DNA of 64,000 bases, taken from assembly GCA_004963905.1 (NCBI GenBank), contig SUGL01000016.1, positions 78,908 to 142,907 of the forward strand. Reading direction: 5' to 3'. The DNA comes from Mesorhizobium sp. (GTDB lineage Bacteria > Pseudomonadota > Alphaproteobacteria > Rhizobiales > Rhizobiaceae). Shown here one piece after another: positions 8,693 through 19,959 of this stretch; the first letter of the stretch is position 1, and each line of letters starts with the position of its first letter. Position numbers and translations under genes: made by a program. The notes beneath the pieces were generated by a model. That model was not told where the DNA came from. It saw only the letters and a program-made list of their open reading frames with translations, and made no database searches.

Positions 8693-9169
8693 ATGCTCGA
8701 CATCGTCTGGCGCGCCGTCGCGATTGGCATCGGCGCCACGGTCTTCATGGACGTCTGGGCGATCGTGCTCAACAAGGCTTTCGGCCTGCCCAGGCCGAAT
8801 TGGGGCCTGGTCGGCCGCTGGGTGCGGCACCTGCCGGAGAAGGTGTTCCACGACGACATCGGCAAGGCCGCGCCCTATGCGCACGAAAAGGCGCTGGGCT
8901 GGGCCTTCCACTACCTCGTCGGCATCCTTTACGGCGTGATCCTGGTCGTGCTCGCCGGAGCAGGCTGGCTGGCGGCGCCGACCTTTCTGCCGGCCTTCAT
9001 CCTCGGCATCGTGACCGTCGGCGCCGGCTGGTTCCTGCTGGCGCCCGGCATGGGCGCCGGCTGGGCGGCGTCCAAACTGCCCAACCCGATGCTGGTCCGC
9101 GCGCTCAACCTCGTGTCGCACACGGTGTTCGCTCTCGGCCTGTTCTCCACGGCGCTGCTGATCCGATAG
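8693..9169 (+). CDS. DUF2938 integral membrane protein
   Basis: Protein of 158 residues matching the DUF2938 family: ATVFMDVWAIVLNKAFGLPRPNWGLVGRW at the N-terminus and a GWAFHYLVGILYGVILVVLAG block. About four hydrophobic helices span the protein, with an early one carrying the conserved MD pair. Function of the family is unknown. The ATG at 8693 lies 2 bases after a palindromic element, so any ribosome site must be inside that element and none is obvious. The gene is convergent with the parDE pair. Confidence 0.85.
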   Translation: MLDIVWRAVAIGIGATVFMDVWAIVLNKAFGLPRPNWGLVGRWVRHLPEKVFHDDIGKAAPYAHEKALGWAFHYLVGILYGVILVVLAGAGWLAAPTFLPAFILGIVTVGAGWFLLAPGMGAGWAASKLPNPMLVRALNLVSHTVFALGLFSTALLIR

Positions 9170-9173
9170 ACCG

Positions 9174-9486
9174 TTAGAACAGACGGCTCAAATCCCTGCG
9201 ACCGTCCACAACGCGAACGATCTCGACCTGCTCAACGAGACCATCGTCGGTGTCTGGTATCGTTTCGTAAAGCAACAAAAACGGTGCTGCCACCAGCATT
9301 CGCGTCGAAGGCCGAATGTCAGGTCGTCTTATGCCCATGCGTGGTTGGTCGGCCAATTCCATGGCCCGCGCTTCTATCCAGTCATAATAGCGATCGGCGG
9401 CCCTCAGGTTTTCCCCCTCCTATAGTCACATAGATGTCGATGAGGTCGGCTCTAGCCGCCGCCGACCAGACTACCCTAACGGCCAT
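9174..9486 (-). pseudogene. parE: ParE/RelE-family toxin, broken by a +1 frameshift
   Basis: The ATG at 9484-9486 overlaps the antitoxin stop by 11 bases, as in intact parDE pairs. The first frame gives VVWSAAARADLIDIYVTI and then fails. The other frame continues AADRYYDWIEARAMELADQP and on to RRPDIRPSTRMLV and EIVRVVDGRRDLSRLF, ending at 9174. The switch falls at a run of five C on the plus strand (9413-9417). The total span, 313 bases, is exactly one base more than 104 codons. Removing one base restores a normal 103-residue ParE, a toxin that usually acts on gyrase or mRNA. The change may be real inactivation or a sequencing error. Confidence 0.85.
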
Positions 9487-9757
9487 TCGGGGCGGCTTCC
9501 TTCAGCTTCCGCCGAGCTTCCTTTCGCAAGGCATCGAAGTCCAAAGGCTCTGGCTTCCCGCTTGCCTTGCCTTCATCCCAGAGCCTCTGGAGCCTGCGCA
9601 CGTCCTCTTGACGCAATTCACGCTTGGCCAACCAGTCCCGCATGGCTTCGCGCACAATCTCGCTCGTGGTTGCGTATTCGCCCGTTTCCACGGCCTCGCG
9701 CATAATGGCCGCCTGTTGGGTCGTCACGGCCACACTTATCTTTTCCACGTTTGCCAT
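9476..9757 (-). CDS. parD: ParD-type ribbon-helix-helix antitoxin
   Basis: Antitoxin of 93 residues. [20 protein letters not shown] begins the ribbon-helix-helix DNA-binding part, followed by [19 protein letters not shown] and a charged C-terminal toxin-binding tail. The ATG at 9755-9757 is preceded on the minus strand by AAGGACG. The frame is open far upstream, but that part reads through the neighbouring phosphatase in another frame and is not coding. It should bind its partner toxin and repress its own promoter. The downstream toxin gene is frameshifted, so this antitoxin may now be free of a functional partner. Confidence 0.92.
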   Translation of the reverse strand: MANVEKISVAVTTQQAAIMREAVETGEYATTSEIVREAMRDWLAKRELRQEDVRRLQRLWDEGKASGKPEPLDFDALRKEARRKLKEAAPNGR

Positions 9758-9779
9758 CGAGTGTCGTCCTTGCTCTATG

Positions 9780-9793
9780 GTAGTAAATAGTAC
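9780..9793. promoter_or_regulatory. Candidate parD operator
   Basis: GTAGTAAATAGTAC is an AT-rich near-palindrome (GTA.TA..TA.TAC) 23 bases upstream of the parD start in an otherwise GC-rich gap. Ribbon-helix-helix antitoxins usually bind short palindromes in this position. The assignment is inferred from position and symmetry only. Confidence 0.4.
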
Positions 9794-9860
9794 TCCCGCT
9801 GGCATCTTGCTGCAACGCGCGCTCACATTGCGCTGATGATCGGCCGAATTCAGCGGACAA

Positions 9861-10454
9861 TCAGATTCCGTGATGCGGTGCCGGCCCGTCGATCGGCCGC
9901 CATCCGTGGATGATCCGTCGTGCGCCGGCATCGTAAGCGAAATAATTGCCGCCGCCTGCCGGCTGATCCGCTTCGCGGCTGATCTTGCGTCCGCTGAGAT
10001 GAAGCAGCAAGAGCGTTCCCACGCCTCCATGGCCGACGAAAGCGATGTCATCGCCTCGGCTGGTTCCGAGCGCCAGTTCGACTTCGCCCACGATACGACT
10101 TTGGGCATCGACAGCTCGCTCCCATCCGCGAACGCTGACGTGCGGATTGGCGAAGAACCGGTCCGCGACCGCTTCGAATTCGGGCGGCGGCAGGAAGCCG
10201 GTTGCCGACCGGTCATTCTCATGCATGCGTTGCCTGACCTCGATCGCAAGACGGAGATGCTTTGCCAGGATTTCGGCTGTTTCGATCGCCTTGCGTTCGC
10301 CCGACGACACGATGCGCCGGATCGACCCGACCCAGGGCTGATCGAGCATCGCAAAGGCTCTCGCTCTGCCGGTGTCGGAAAGCCCCCACTCCGGCACAGG
10401 AATGCTGGCGTCGATCTGAACCTGGGGATGCGTGATGTAGTAGGCGATCGGCAC
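9861..10454 (-). CDS. Histidine phosphatase superfamily protein with altered RHG motif
   Basis: Protein of 197 residues with the phosphoglycerate mutase-like fold: [15 protein letters not shown] (second arginine segment) and [15 protein letters not shown] (second histidine). The N-terminal motif, normally RHG, reads YYITHPQV, so the usual first arginine is a threonine while the histidine that would be phosphorylated (residue 9) is kept. Activity may be changed or weak. The substrate is unknown. It lies 33 bases downstream of the rnhA stop, in the same direction. Confidence 0.8.
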   Translation of the reverse strand: MPIAYYITHPQVQIDASIPVPEWGLSDTGRARAFAMLDQPWVGSIRRIVSSGERKAIETAEILAKHLRLAIEVRQRMHENDRSATGFLPPPEFEAVADRFFANPHVSVRGWERAVDAQSRIVGEVELALGTSRGDDIAFVGHGGVGTLLLLHLSGRKISREADQPAGGGNYFAYDAGARRIIHGWRPIDGPAPHHGI

Positions 10455-10487
10455 GACAAAGACTCCCCGGTCAGAGAGCTGCGGAGA

Positions 10488-11018
10488 TCAATAGCTCTGG
10501 GTCGAGCGCCGCGCCTTCACGGCCGACGGCTGCTTTGCACGCGCAACCGGCTGCGAAGCAGCAACAGGCTTGATCGGCCCTTTCTTGAACGGCGCCATGC
10601 CTCGCCTCGCCAGCTCGTCGGCGCGTTCGTTCTCCGGGTGGCCGGCATGGCCCTTCACCCAGTGCCAGATGACCTTGTGACGCCTGTTGGCCTCGTCGAG
10701 CGCCTGCCAGAGCTCACCGTTCTTGACCGGCTTCTTGTCGCCCGTCTTCCAGCCGTTCTTCTTCCAGCCATGGATCCATTTGGAAATGCCGTCCATGACG
10801 TATTTGCTGTCGGTGTAGAGATCGACCGTGCAAGGTTCCTTCAGCGCATTGAGCGCGGTGATGGCGGCAAGCAGCTCCATACGGTTGTTGGTGGTCTCGG
10901 CCTCGCCGCCCGACAGCTCCTTTGTCGCACCATTATAGCGCAGCACGGCGCCCCAGCCGCCGGGCCCGGGATTGCCGGAGCAGGCGCCGTCGGTGAAGAT
11001 CTCGACTTGCTTGCTCAT
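10488..11018 (-). CDS. rnhA: Ribonuclease HI
   Basis: Endonuclease cutting the RNA strand of RNA-DNA hybrids, acting in replication and R-loop removal. It has 176 residues. The catalytic acids are visible: D10 in [19 protein letters not shown]48 in [12 protein letters not shown]70 in LYTDSKYV, and the last one in [10 protein letters not shown]. The lysine/alanine-rich tail after residue 150 is an extension beyond the usual bacterial enzyme length of about 150. The start codon overlaps the thrB stop by 4 bases (11015-11018), so it is co-translated with thrB. Confidence 0.97.
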   Translation of the reverse strand: MSKQVEIFTDGACSGNPGPGGWGAVLRYNGATKELSGGEAETTNNRMELLAAITALNALKEPCTVDLYTDSKYVMDGISKWIHGWKKNGWKTGDKKPVKNGELWQALDEANRRHKVIWHWVKGHAGHPENERADELARRGMAPFKKGPIKPVAASQPVARAKQPSAVKARRSTQSY

Positions 11019-11977
11019 GTCAGTCCGTATTCTGAGGGGGATTTGATCGCGCGGTGGAAACGCATGCGGCGGATATATTCGGTCGGATCGCGCTTCATCA
11101 CCAGCCCGCCGTCAGGAATGGTCAGCCAGTCGTAGAGCCTGGTCAGCATGAAACGCAGCGCCGAGCCGCGCGCCAGGATGGGCAGCGCCGCCTTCTCGTC
11201 TGCCTGCAGCGGCCGTACCGACTGGTAGCCGGCAAGCAGCGCGGCGCCCTTGGTGAGGTTGAAGGAAAAGTCCTTCTCGAAGCACCAGGCGTTGAGGCAG
11301 GTGGCGACATCATAGGCGTAGAGGTCGTCACAAGCGAAATAGAAGTCGATCAGGCCGGACAGTTTCTCGCCGAGGAAGAAGACATTGTCCGGGAAGAGAT
11401 CGGCATGGATGATGCCTTGCGGCAGGCCGGCCGGCCAGTTGCGCTCGAAATCGAGGAAGTCGGCGTCGACCTCGGCCGCCAGCCCCGGCTCGACCTCGTC
11501 GGCGCGGTCGCGCGAGGCGGCCCAGAGCTTGCGCCAGCCGTCTATGGCAAGCGCGTTCGGCCGCTTCATCGGAAAATCCTGGCCGGCGAGATGGAGCGCG
11601 GCCAGCGCCTTGCCGACCTCGCCGCAATGCGCAGCCGTCGGGCGCCTGAGCGAGAGGCCCTCGAGGAAGGTGATGATGACGGCAGGGCGGCCGGCAAGCG
11701 TGCCGATGACGGTGCCGTCATGGGCGGTGACCGGAAGCGGGCAGGAAATGCCCTTTCGCGCCAGATGGCCCATCAGGCCGAGGAAAAAGGGCAGGTCGTC
11801 CTTGTCGACGCGCTTCTCGTAGAGCGTCAGGATATAGGAACCCGTAGAAGCGTGGACCAGGAAGTTCGAATTCTCGGTGCCCTCGGCGATGCCCTTGTAG
11901 GACAGAAGCTCACCCACCGGATAGGCTTTCAGGAAAGTGGTGAGCTCGCCTTCGGTGACGTCGGTGTAGACGGCCAT
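11015..11977 (-). CDS. thrB: Homoserine kinase, aminoglycoside-phosphotransferase-fold type
   Basis: ATP-dependent kinase making O-phosphohomoserine, the substrate of ThrC. It has 320 residues and is of the ThrB type with a choline-kinase/APH fold found in many alphaproteobacteria, not the GHMP-kinase type of E. coli. Key segments are [13 protein letters not shown] (ATP loop), the brenner-like [17 protein letters not shown] catalytic stretch and [13 protein letters not shown] with the metal-binding aspartate. The ATG directly follows the ispH stop with no gap, and it overlaps rnhA by 4 bases; the three genes form one operon. Confidence 0.96.
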   Translation of the reverse strand: MAVYTDVTEGELTTFLKAYPVGELLSYKGIAEGTENSNFLVHASTGSYILTLYEKRVDKDDLPFFLGLMGHLARKGISCPLPVTAHDGTVIGTLAGRPAVIITFLEGLSLRRPTAAHCGEVGKALAALHLAGQDFPMKRPNALAIDGWRKLWAASRDRADEVEPGLAAEVDADFLDFERNWPAGLPQGIIHADLFPDNVFFLGEKLSGLIDFYFACDDLYAYDVATCLNAWCFEKDFSFNLTKGAALLAGYQSVRPLQADEKAALPILARGSALRFMLTRLYDWLTIPDGGLVMKRDPTEYIRRMRFHRAIKSPSEYGLT

Positions 11978-12982
11978 TCACGCGGCTCCGTTGACGAAGG
12001 CCATGTCGGCCGCCGTCAGTTCGACATCGCGCAACACCCGCATCACCGGAAAATCCTCCGTTTCCGTGGCCGTGATGGCCAGATCGATCGTGACGTCGAA
12101 GCGCTGCCGGAAGGCGTCGATGATCTCGTCGACGATGATTTCCGGCGCCGAAGCGCCGGCCGATAGGCCGAGGGTCGAAATCTGGCCGATCTCATCCCAC
12201 GGAATTTCGGCAGCCCGCTGCACGAGAAGCGACATCGCGGCACCCGCGCGTTCCGCCACTTCGACAAGGCGCCGCGAGTTGGACGAGTTCGGCGCGCCGA
12301 CGACGAGGAAGAGATCGGCGCCTGCCGCCGTTTCCTTCACCGCCTCCTGACGGTTGGTGGTGGCATAGCAGATCGATTCGGCAGCGGGCGCGTGAAGCTT
12401 GGGGAAGCGCTCCTGGAGCGCGCGGATGATGCCGGCGGTGTCCTCCACCGACAGCGTCGTCTGGGTGACGAAGCCAAGCGCCGCCGGGTCGGCCGGCACG
12501 AAGGTCGCTGCGTCCGCCTCGGTCTCGATCAGGGTCACGGCGCCCTCCGGCAACTGGCCCATCGTGCCGATCACTTCCGGGTGGCCGGCATGGCCGATCA
12601 AAAGCACGTGGCGGCCGAGCCGCTGGTGACGCATCGCCTGCTTGTGCACTTTCGAAACCAGCGGACAGGTGGCGTCGAGATAGAAGAGATTGCGCGCCTC
12701 GGCGTCGGCGGGCACCGATTTCGGCACGCCATGCGCGGAAAAGACGACCGGCGACTTCCGATGCTCGGGCGGGATCTCGGAGAGCTCCTCGATGAACACC
12801 GCACCCAGGCTCTGCAGCCCCTCGACGACGTAGCGGTTGTGCACGATCTCGTGGCGGACATAAACCGGCGCGCCGTATTTCTTCAGCGCCAGCACGACGA
12901 TCTGGATGGCACGGTCGACGCCGGCGCAAAAGCCGCGCGGCTGGCAGAGCCTGATCGTCAGCGGTGGCTTTTTCTCAATCAT
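11978..12982 (-). CDS. ispH: 4-hydroxy-3-methylbut-2-enyl diphosphate reductase
   Basis: Iron-sulfur enzyme producing IPP and DMAPP in the last step of the MEP isoprenoid pathway; dxs, the first step, is also in this window. It has 334 residues from the ATG at 12980-12982. Conserved cluster cysteines sit in [26 protein letters not shown] and [11 protein letters not shown]. The frame is open 24 codons further upstream, but that part lies in the palindromic repeat at 13026-13071, so it is not taken as coding. It heads the ispH-thrB-rnhA operon. Confidence 0.96.
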   Translation of the reverse strand: MIEKKPPLTIRLCQPRGFCAGVDRAIQIVVLALKKYGAPVYVRHEIVHNRYVVEGLQSLGAVFIEELSEIPPEHRKSPVVFSAHGVPKSVPADAEARNLFYLDATCPLVSKVHKQAMRHQRLGRHVLLIGHAGHPEVIGTMGQLPEGAVTLIETEADAATFVPADPAALGFVTQTTLSVEDTAGIIRALQERFPKLHAPAAESICYATTNRQEAVKETAAGADLFLVVGAPNSSNSRRLVEVAERAGAAMSLLVQRAAEIPWDEIGQISTLGLSAGASAPEIIVDEIIDAFRQRFDVTIDLAITATETEDFPVMRVLRDVELTAADMAFVNGAA

Positions 12983-13025
12983 CGAAACGGGCCGGTTCAG
13001 TCGGAAAGCTATCTGTTTGTTTTGA

Positions 13026-13071
13026 CGCAATTCCGGACGGAAAACCGCCCACACTTTTCCTGGAATTGCTC
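13026..13071 (+). repeat. Palindromic element (GCAATTCC arms)
   Basis: CGCAATTCCGGACGG, then AAAA-CCG-CCCA-CAC-TTTT, then CCTGGAATTGCTC. It lies between the surf1 stop and the ispH start and may shape the surf1-ispH transcript. Confidence 0.85.
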
Positions 13072-13118
13072 AAGGCGAAATGAGACGTGCACCGCTGCCC
13101 TGTCAAGAGTGGCGGCGT

Positions 13119-13874
13119 TCACCCCTCCTTCGCCGGGCGGCGGAGCCTGAGGATCAGCACGGCGGCAAGGGCGGCCGCCAGGCCGTACCAGGTGACGGCA
13201 TATTGCAGATGGTTGTTCGGCAGATCGATGATGGTGACGCCACCGACCGGCAGGCCGCCGGGATTCGGCGTCTTGTCGGCATCAATGAAGAACGGCACCA
13301 GCACGGCGCCCGCCGGAAGGCCGGCGCTCGAGGCCATGACGTCGCGGTCCTTCCAGTAGAAGATGTTCTTGGCGATATCATTGTCGGGCAGCATCATCGA
13401 AGGCTTCCCCGGCAGCGGATTGCGGGCAAGCCCGGTCACCGTCACCTTGCCGGCGACCTCGCCCTGCTGGCGCTTGGCCGGATCCTTGAGGTCGTAGGGG
13501 ACGAAGCCGCGATTGACGAGCACGAAGCGGCCGTCCTCGAGCTGCAGCGGCGTGTAGACGTTGAAGCCGGTATCGCCTTCCCAGGTGGAGAAGAAATGCC
13601 GCTCGCCATGGTGCAGGAAGGTGCCGGTCACCGTCACAGGCGTGTAGTCGACATCGTGAGAGGCGGCAAACTCTCTCTCGACCTCCGCCAGCGGCAGAGG
13701 TGCCGCATGGGTGCGCCTGTCGATGGTCTCGAGCAGCCCTTCCTTCCAGTGCAGGCGCTGGATCTGCCAGGTGCCGAGACCGAGGAGAATGGCGAAAAGG
13801 ACGAGGACGAGCCCAAGCAGCAATGCGTTGCGCGGCCGCGAACGGCCGGCAGGCGAACCGGTCGCGTCGCTCAT
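13119..13874 (-). CDS. SURF1 family cytochrome oxidase biogenesis protein
   Basis: Inner-membrane assembly factor for aa3 oxidase, acting in heme a insertion in bacterial homologues. It has 251 residues, with one helix at about 18-38 and another near the C-terminus (YAVTWYGLAAALAAVLILRL). Family blocks are GTWQIQRLHWKEGLL, DYTPVTVTGTFLH, RFVLVNRGFVP and NNHLQYAVTWYGLA. I chose the ATG at 13872-13874, which overlaps the DUF983 stop by 4 bases; longer frames read through that gene. It is the last gene of the oxidase run. Confidence 0.93.
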   Translation of the reverse strand: MSDATGSPAGRSRPRNALLLGLVLVLFAILLGLGTWQIQRLHWKEGLLETIDRRTHAAPLPLAEVEREFAASHDVDYTPVTVTGTFLHHGERHFFSTWEGDTGFNVYTPLQLEDGRFVLVNRGFVPYDLKDPAKRQQGEVAGKVTVTGLARNPLPGKPSMMLPDNDIAKNIFYWKDRDVMASSAGLPAGAVLVPFFIDADKTPNPGGLPVGGVTIIDLPNNHLQYAVTWYGLAAALAAVLILRLRRPAKEG

Positions 13875-14257
13875 TGGCCGCTGTCCAGCCTGCCTTCCGC
13901 GGCCTTCTTCGAATATTGCAGGGTGATCAGCACGCCCTTGATGAGGCGCAGCGCCATCAGGCACAGCGCCAGCGCCAGCGGTATCCACAATATGAAATGC
14001 AGCCAGAGCGGCGGGCTCAGCGTCACTTCCATCCACAGCGCCAAGCCGACGACGATGAAGCCGATGATCAGGATGACGAAGACAGCCGGCCCGTCGCCGG
14101 CATCGGCGAAGGAATAGTCGAGGCCGCAATTGTGGCAACGCTTGCCGACGGTGAGGAAGCCGGAGAACAGCTTGCCCTCGCCGCAGCGCGGGCAGCGGCC
14201 GTGCAGGCCTGCCGAAACCGGGTCGATGGGAGGCCAGATAGCCTTGTCTTCGCTCAT
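13871..14257 (-). CDS. DUF983 zinc-ribbon membrane protein
   Basis: Small protein of 128 residues found in oxidase gene runs of alphaproteobacteria. An N-terminal zinc-ribbon (GRCPRCGEGKLF and RCHNCGLDY, residues about 21-46) is followed by two membrane helices (VFVILIIGFIVVGLALWMEV and FILWIPLALALCLMALRLI). The exact role is unknown; the context points to oxidase assembly. It overlaps surf1 by 4 bases and starts 84 bases after ctaE. Confidence 0.9.
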   Translation of the reverse strand: MSEDKAIWPPIDPVSAGLHGRCPRCGEGKLFSGFLTVGKRCHNCGLDYSFADAGDGPAVFVILIIGFIVVGLALWMEVTLSPPLWLHFILWIPLALALCLMALRLIKGVLITLQYSKKAAEGRLDSGQ

Positions 14258-14341
14258 GTCCGCACCCTAGACCCTTTCGCTCAAAAAGATAAGGCGGCCA
14301 CGTCGCCGCAGCCGCCCTTTGGGTTTCCGAAAGCCGTTGAT

Positions 14342-15223
14342 TTAGTGGGCTTCGATCATCGCGCCGCTCGAGGCCCAGACATAGATGCAGCTGAACAGGA
14401 ACAGCCAGACCACGTCGACGAAGTGCCAGTACCAGGCGGCCGCCTCGAAGCCGAAATGCTGCTTCGGGGTGAAGTCGCCGCGTATCGCGCGCACCAGGCA
14501 GACGAGCAGGAAGATGGTGCCGATGATGACGTGGAAACCGTGGAAGCCGGTCGCCATGAAGAAGGTGGCGCCGTAGATCGAATCCTTGAACGCGAAGGGC
14601 GCATGCATGTACTCGTAGGCCTGCACCATCGTGAACAGCATGCCGAGGCCGACGGTCAGCACCAGGCCGTTTATCAGGCCCTTGCGGTCGCCATGCAGCA
14701 GCGCGTGGTGCGCCCAGGTCACGGTCGTGCCCGACGTGAGCAGGATGATGGTGTTGTAGAGCGGCAGATGGAAGGGATCGAGAACCTCCAGGCCTTTCGG
14801 CGGCCATACGCCGCCGGTGAAGGTGGCGCGGGCATATTGCGCGGCCTCGCCCGGGAACAGGCTGGCGTCGAAGAAGGCCCAGAACCAGGCGACGAAGAAC
14901 ATCACCTCGGAGGCGATGAACATGATCATGCCGTAGCGCAGGTGCAGCGACACGACGCGCGTGTGGTAGCCCTCATGCGCCTCCTTGATGGTGTCCGACC
15001 ACCAGGCGAACATCGTGTAGAGCACGATGATGAGGCCGATGAAGAACAGCCACGGATTGGCGATGTTGTGGCCGAAGACCGGGAAGGTGTCCGCCCTGAG
15101 ATACCGCATCAGGCAGACGCCGCCGACGGCGGTCACCAGCGCGCCGATCGAGCCCAGGAAAGGCCAGGGGCTCGGATTGACGAGATGGTAGTCGTGGTTC
15201 GGTTTTGCGTGCGCGTCTGCCAT
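14342..15223 (-). CDS. ctaE: Cytochrome c oxidase subunit III
   Basis: Integral membrane subunit of the aa3-type oxidase, 293 residues with seven helices. Recognisable blocks are [14 protein letters not shown]-like [16 protein letters not shown] at the N-terminus, [15 protein letters not shown], and the C-terminal [25 protein letters not shown]. It lies 1 base downstream of ctaG in the same direction, so the two are tightly coupled. Subunit III stabilises proton uptake by subunit I. Confidence 0.97.
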   Translation of the reverse strand: MADAHAKPNHDYHLVNPSPWPFLGSIGALVTAVGGVCLMRYLRADTFPVFGHNIANPWLFFIGLIIVLYTMFAWWSDTIKEAHEGYHTRVVSLHLRYGMIMFIASEVMFFVAWFWAFFDASLFPGEAAQYARATFTGGVWPPKGLEVLDPFHLPLYNTIILLTSGTTVTWAHHALLHGDRKGLINGLVLTVGLGMLFTMVQAYEYMHAPFAFKDSIYGATFFMATGFHGFHVIIGTIFLLVCLVRAIRGDFTPKQHFGFEAAAWYWHFVDVVWLFLFSCIYVWASSGAMIEAH

Positions 15224-15224
15224 A

Positions 15225-15854
15225 TCAACCCCCGAGGCTTGCTTCGGAATCTGGAACTTTGTTGCTGCTGCCAGCGGCCGGCGCGGACGACGCGACCGGC
15301 TGTTTCTTTTCGACCGGGAACATCGTGTAGGACAAGGTGATGGTCTTCAAGTCCTTCAGTTCCGGCACGTTGACGATGTCTGGATCGACATAGAACACGA
15401 CCGGCATGTCCAGCGTCTCGCCGGGCTTCAGCGTCGTGTCGGTGAAGCAGAAGCACTCCACCTTGTTGAAATAGGCGCCGGCCATTTCCGGCTGCACGTT
15501 GAAGGAGGCGCGGCCGGTGATCGGGCGGTTGAATTTGTTGGTCGCGCTGTAATGCGCCTGCGTGGTCTCGCCGATCTTGATCGTCACCGAGCGAGCGACG
15601 GGCTCGAACTGCCACGGAATGCCGTTGGTGTTGGCATCGAAGCGGATGGTGATGTCGCGGTCGAGCACGCGGCCGGCATATTGCTTCTCGGCGCGCTGCG
15701 TCGTGCCGCCATAGCCGGTGGCCTGGCAGAACATCTTGTAAAGCGGCACCGCCGCGTAAGCCATGCCGACCATGCCGGTGAAGAAGGCCAGGCAGACCGC
15801 CACGACGACGCGGTTGCTGTTCTTCCTGACGGGCTTGGTGATCTCGCCGCTCAT
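15225..15854 (-). CDS. ctaG: Cytochrome c oxidase assembly protein CtaG (Cox11 family)
   Basis: Copper chaperone that supplies copper to the CuB site of subunit I. It has 209 residues. A short cytoplasmic N-terminus is followed by one helix (residues about 15-37, [22 protein letters not shown]) and a periplasmic immunoglobulin-like domain. The copper motif ECFCFTD is present, as is [11 protein letters not shown] after the helix. It lies between coxF and ctaE. Confidence 0.96.
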   Translation of the reverse strand: MSGEITKPVRKNSNRVVVAVCLAFFTGMVGMAYAAVPLYKMFCQATGYGGTTQRAEKQYAGRVLDRDITIRFDANTNGIPWQFEPVARSVTIKIGETTQAHYSATNKFNRPITGRASFNVQPEMAGAYFNKVECFCFTDTTLKPGETLDMPVVFYVDPDIVNVPELKDLKTITLSYTMFPVEKKQPVASSAPAAGSSNKVPDSEASLGG

Positions 15855-15861
15855 CGCTGCC

Positions 15862-16044
15862 TCACATCAAGTTCGTGGGCGTGAGGCCAGAAGCATTGTG
15901 GCCGAACTTCACGATGGTCGCGACGTAGAAGATGACGACGAGCGCGGCCAGCGCCACGCCGATGGCGACGGAGCGGTTGCGCCGCGCCTTCCGCTGGCGC
16001 TCTGTCAAGGTCACCAGTTCGAGGTTCTTGTCGGCCACGATCAT
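15862..16044 (-). CDS. CoxF-like small membrane protein
   Basis: Protein of 60 residues with a charged N-terminus ([13 protein letters not shown]) and one membrane helix ([18 protein letters not shown]). Short single-helix proteins are regularly found at this place, between ctaB and ctaG, and are named CoxF or CtaF. The start overlaps the ctaB stop by 4 bases (16041-16044). It likely helps oxidase assembly; the mechanism is unknown. Confidence 0.85.
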   Translation of the reverse strand: MIVADKNLELVTLTERQRKARRNRSVAIGVALAALVVIFYVATIVKFGHNASGLTPTNLM

Positions 16045-16985
16045 GCTCCCCCCGTCATGAGCGCGCGCCCGACCACGCTGTCGACGAGATAGGCGGCGAA
16101 GACAGCGAAAAGATAGAGCAGCGAATAGCCGAACAGCGCCTTGGCCGGCTTCATCGCGCGGTCGGTGTCGCTCATGCCCAGCACCTTCCAGGCATACCAG
16201 ACGAAGCCCGCGCCCAGCACGGCAGAGACGGCGCCATAGGCAGCGGTGGTGTAGCCGAGGCCCCAGGGCAGCACACCGACCGGCGCGAGGATCAGCGCAT
16301 AGGCAAATATCTGGCGGCGCGTGGATGCAGGTCCGGCCACGTTCGGCATCATCGGGATGCCGGCGCGGGCGTAATCATCGGACTTGAACAGCGCCAGCGC
16401 CCAGAAATGCGGCGGCGTCCAGAGGAAGATGATGAGGAACAGGATCAGACTTTCGAGGCTGACCGATCCGGTCACCGCCGCCCAGCCGATCACCGGCGGG
16501 ATGGCGCCAGCGGCGCCACCGATGACGATATTCTGCGGCGTCCAGCGCTTCAGCCACATCGTGTAGACGACGGCGTAGAAGAAGATGGTGAAGGCAAGAA
16601 GCGCCGCAGACAGCCAGTTGACCAGCACGCCAAGCGTCATCACCGACAGAACGGAGAGCACCAGGCCGAAGCTCAGCGCCTCGCCGGGCGTGACGCGGCC
16701 CGCCGGCACCGGACGGCCGGCGGTCCTGGTCATCACCGCGTCGATGTCGGCGTCGTACCACATGTTGAGCGCGCCCGAGGCGCCCGCACCGATGGCGATC
16801 GCCAGGATGGCGATCACCGCCAGCAGCGGATTGATGGCCACTGGCGCCGCGACCATGCCGACAAAGGCCGTGAAGACGACCAGCGACATGACGCGCGGCT
16901 TCAGGAGGGCGAAGAAATCGCCCGCGGTTGCTTCCGACATGCGAAAGCCCGCTTCCTCCATCAATTTGTGGTCGGCAAGAGCCAT
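16041..16985 (-). CDS. ctaB: Protoheme IX farnesyltransferase (heme O synthase)
   Basis: UbiA-superfamily membrane enzyme attaching a farnesyl group to heme b to make heme O, the precursor of heme A in the aa3 oxidase. It has 314 residues and about nine helices. The prenyl-diphosphate binding motif [19 protein letters not shown] is clear, and the second loop [19 protein letters not shown] is present. It lies 73 bases after ctaD and overlaps coxF by 4 bases. Confidence 0.96.
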   Translation of the reverse strand: MALADHKLMEEAGFRMSEATAGDFFALLKPRVMSLVVFTAFVGMVAAPVAINPLLAVIAILAIAIGAGASGALNMWYDADIDAVMTRTAGRPVPAGRVTPGEALSFGLVLSVLSVMTLGVLVNWLSAALLAFTIFFYAVVYTMWLKRWTPQNIVIGGAAGAIPPVIGWAAVTGSVSLESLILFLIIFLWTPPHFWALALFKSDDYARAGIPMMPNVAGPASTRRQIFAYALILAPVGVLPWGLGYTTAAYGAVSAVLGAGFVWYAWKVLGMSDTDRAMKPAKALFGYSLLYLFAVFAAYLVDSVVGRALMTGGA

Positions 16986-17058
16986 GCGTACTTAAAGTCC
17001 ATCATTCCGTTGGCCAAGACCGCCGGCTCACCGGCGGCCTCGCATTTGGGGCAGCCGC

Positions 17059-18723
<1,665 letters not shown>

Positions 18724-18746
18724 CTAAATCTTGCTAACCCGCGGCG

Positions 18747-19631
18747 TCAGTTGCCAGCGGCCGCTACCTTGTTGGTACCATCGATCTCGGCCATCAGCGC
18801 CTTGTTGGCGGCCGGCACGTCGGTCTTGGCCGTCTCCAGCCAGGTCTTGAACTGCGCGTCGGAGACGACGCGAACCGCGATCGGCATGAAGGCGTGATCC
18901 TTGCCGCAAAGCTGCGAGCACTGGCCGTAATAGAGGCCTTCCTTCTCCGCCTTGAACCAGGTCTCGTTGGTGCGGCCGGGCACGGCGTCCATCTTGATGC
19001 CGAAGGAAGGCACGGCGAAGGAGTGGATGACGTCGGTGGCCGTGATCAGCACGCGAGTCATGGTGTTGACCGGCACCACCAGCTCGTTGTCGACGGCGAG
19101 CAGGCGCGGATAGAGGTTGCGGTCCTCCTTGCCGGCCTTGGCGCGGTCAGCATCCTCAAGCACGGCCGAGTTGAAGGAGAAACTCTTGTCGATCTGGTAC
19201 TCGTAGTCCCAGTTCCACTGGTTGCCGGTCGCCTTGACGGTGAGCTTGGCCTCTTCCGGCGGCGTGTATTGCGCGGTGAGCAGTTGGAAGGAGGGAATTG
19301 CGATGAGCAGCAGCACGACGACCGGCCCGACCGTCCAGATCACCTCGATCAGCGTGTTGTGGCTGGTCCTCGATGGCACCGGGTTGGCGCTCGCGCGGAA
19401 CCGCAGGATGCAATAGGCGAGCAGGACCAGCACCAGAAAGGTGATCACCACGATGAAGGCGAAGGTGTAGTTCCCGAACCATTCGATCTGGCGCATCATG
19501 TCGGTCGCGGGCGCCTGGAAACTGGCCTCCCATGGCTTTGGCTGATCCGCATAGGCGGATGCGCTGGAGAGGAGCGCGCCCGCGGCCGCAGCACCTGCCA
19601 GAAGTCTGGCGCTTGCCATGAATTTTCTCAT
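18747..19631 (-). CDS. ctaC: Cytochrome c oxidase subunit II
   Basis: Subunit carrying the binuclear CuA centre that receives electrons from cytochrome c. It has 294 residues from the ATG at 19629-19631, which follows a GAGAGGG ribosome site. There is a signal peptide of about 28 residues (cleavage near SAYA/DQP), two membrane helices and a periplasmic cupredoxin domain. CuA ligands are visible in VIHSFAVPSFG and YYGQCSQLCGKDHAFMP. The frame is open 69 codons further upstream, but that part lacks family character. It is the first gene of the oxidase operon. Confidence 0.97.
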   Translation of the reverse strand: MRKFMASARLLAGAAAAGALLSSASAYADQPKPWEASFQAPATDMMRQIEWFGNYTFAFIVVITFLVLVLLAYCILRFRASANPVPSRTSHNTLIEVIWTVGPVVVLLLIAIPSFQLLTAQYTPPEEAKLTVKATGNQWNWDYEYQIDKSFSFNSAVLEDADRAKAGKEDRNLYPRLLAVDNELVVPVNTMTRVLITATDVIHSFAVPSFGIKMDAVPGRTNETWFKAEKEGLYYGQCSQLCGKDHAFMPIAVRVVSDAQFKTWLETAKTDVPAANKALMAEIDGTNKVAAAGN

Positions 19632-19959
19632 CGCCCTCTCGTCTCCCACTTCCTGCGATCGGATCGCACCAATAACGAACGACACCGGGATCGGGAATCC
19701 CGGTCTGTCCCTAAGGTGGTTCAAACCATACTCTATTTCCCTCCGCAAGGAAGGAGCGGACGAAACCGTGCGGCATTTTTGCGCGCAACCCAAAGGGCAT
19801 CCCCAGTCATCGCCGCGCCGTGCGCAGGACGGTCGCAATTCGGGCGAATTTGCTCTGGAAAAGCGCGTAATTGCCGGTATCTGGGCGGGCCGGCGACGGT
19901 CTCGTCCTTTACTTGGCCTTGGCGCAGCTTAAAGTGCCGTGATTCGCAATGGAGCCGTC
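19632..19959. other. Divergent promoter region of ctaC and the IalB gene
   Basis: About 330 bases without a gene between two divergent genes, so both promoters must lie here. The only clear structure is CCGGGATCGGGAATCCCGG, a short inverted repeat near 19686-19704. No repeat element of the families seen elsewhere is present. I could not assign -35/-10 boxes with confidence. Confidence 0.5.

Noticed and set aside
13700-15340. Plus-strand frame of 546 codons opposite surf1, DUF983 and ctaE
   Set aside because: Antisense shadow of well-conserved oxidase genes; composition is arginine/aspartate/glutamine-rich and no family matches.
19632-19959. A small gene upstream of ctaC on the minus strand (in-frame extension of 69 codons)
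   Set aside because: The extension precedes a good signal peptide with its own ribosome site, so it is leader DNA rather than protein.
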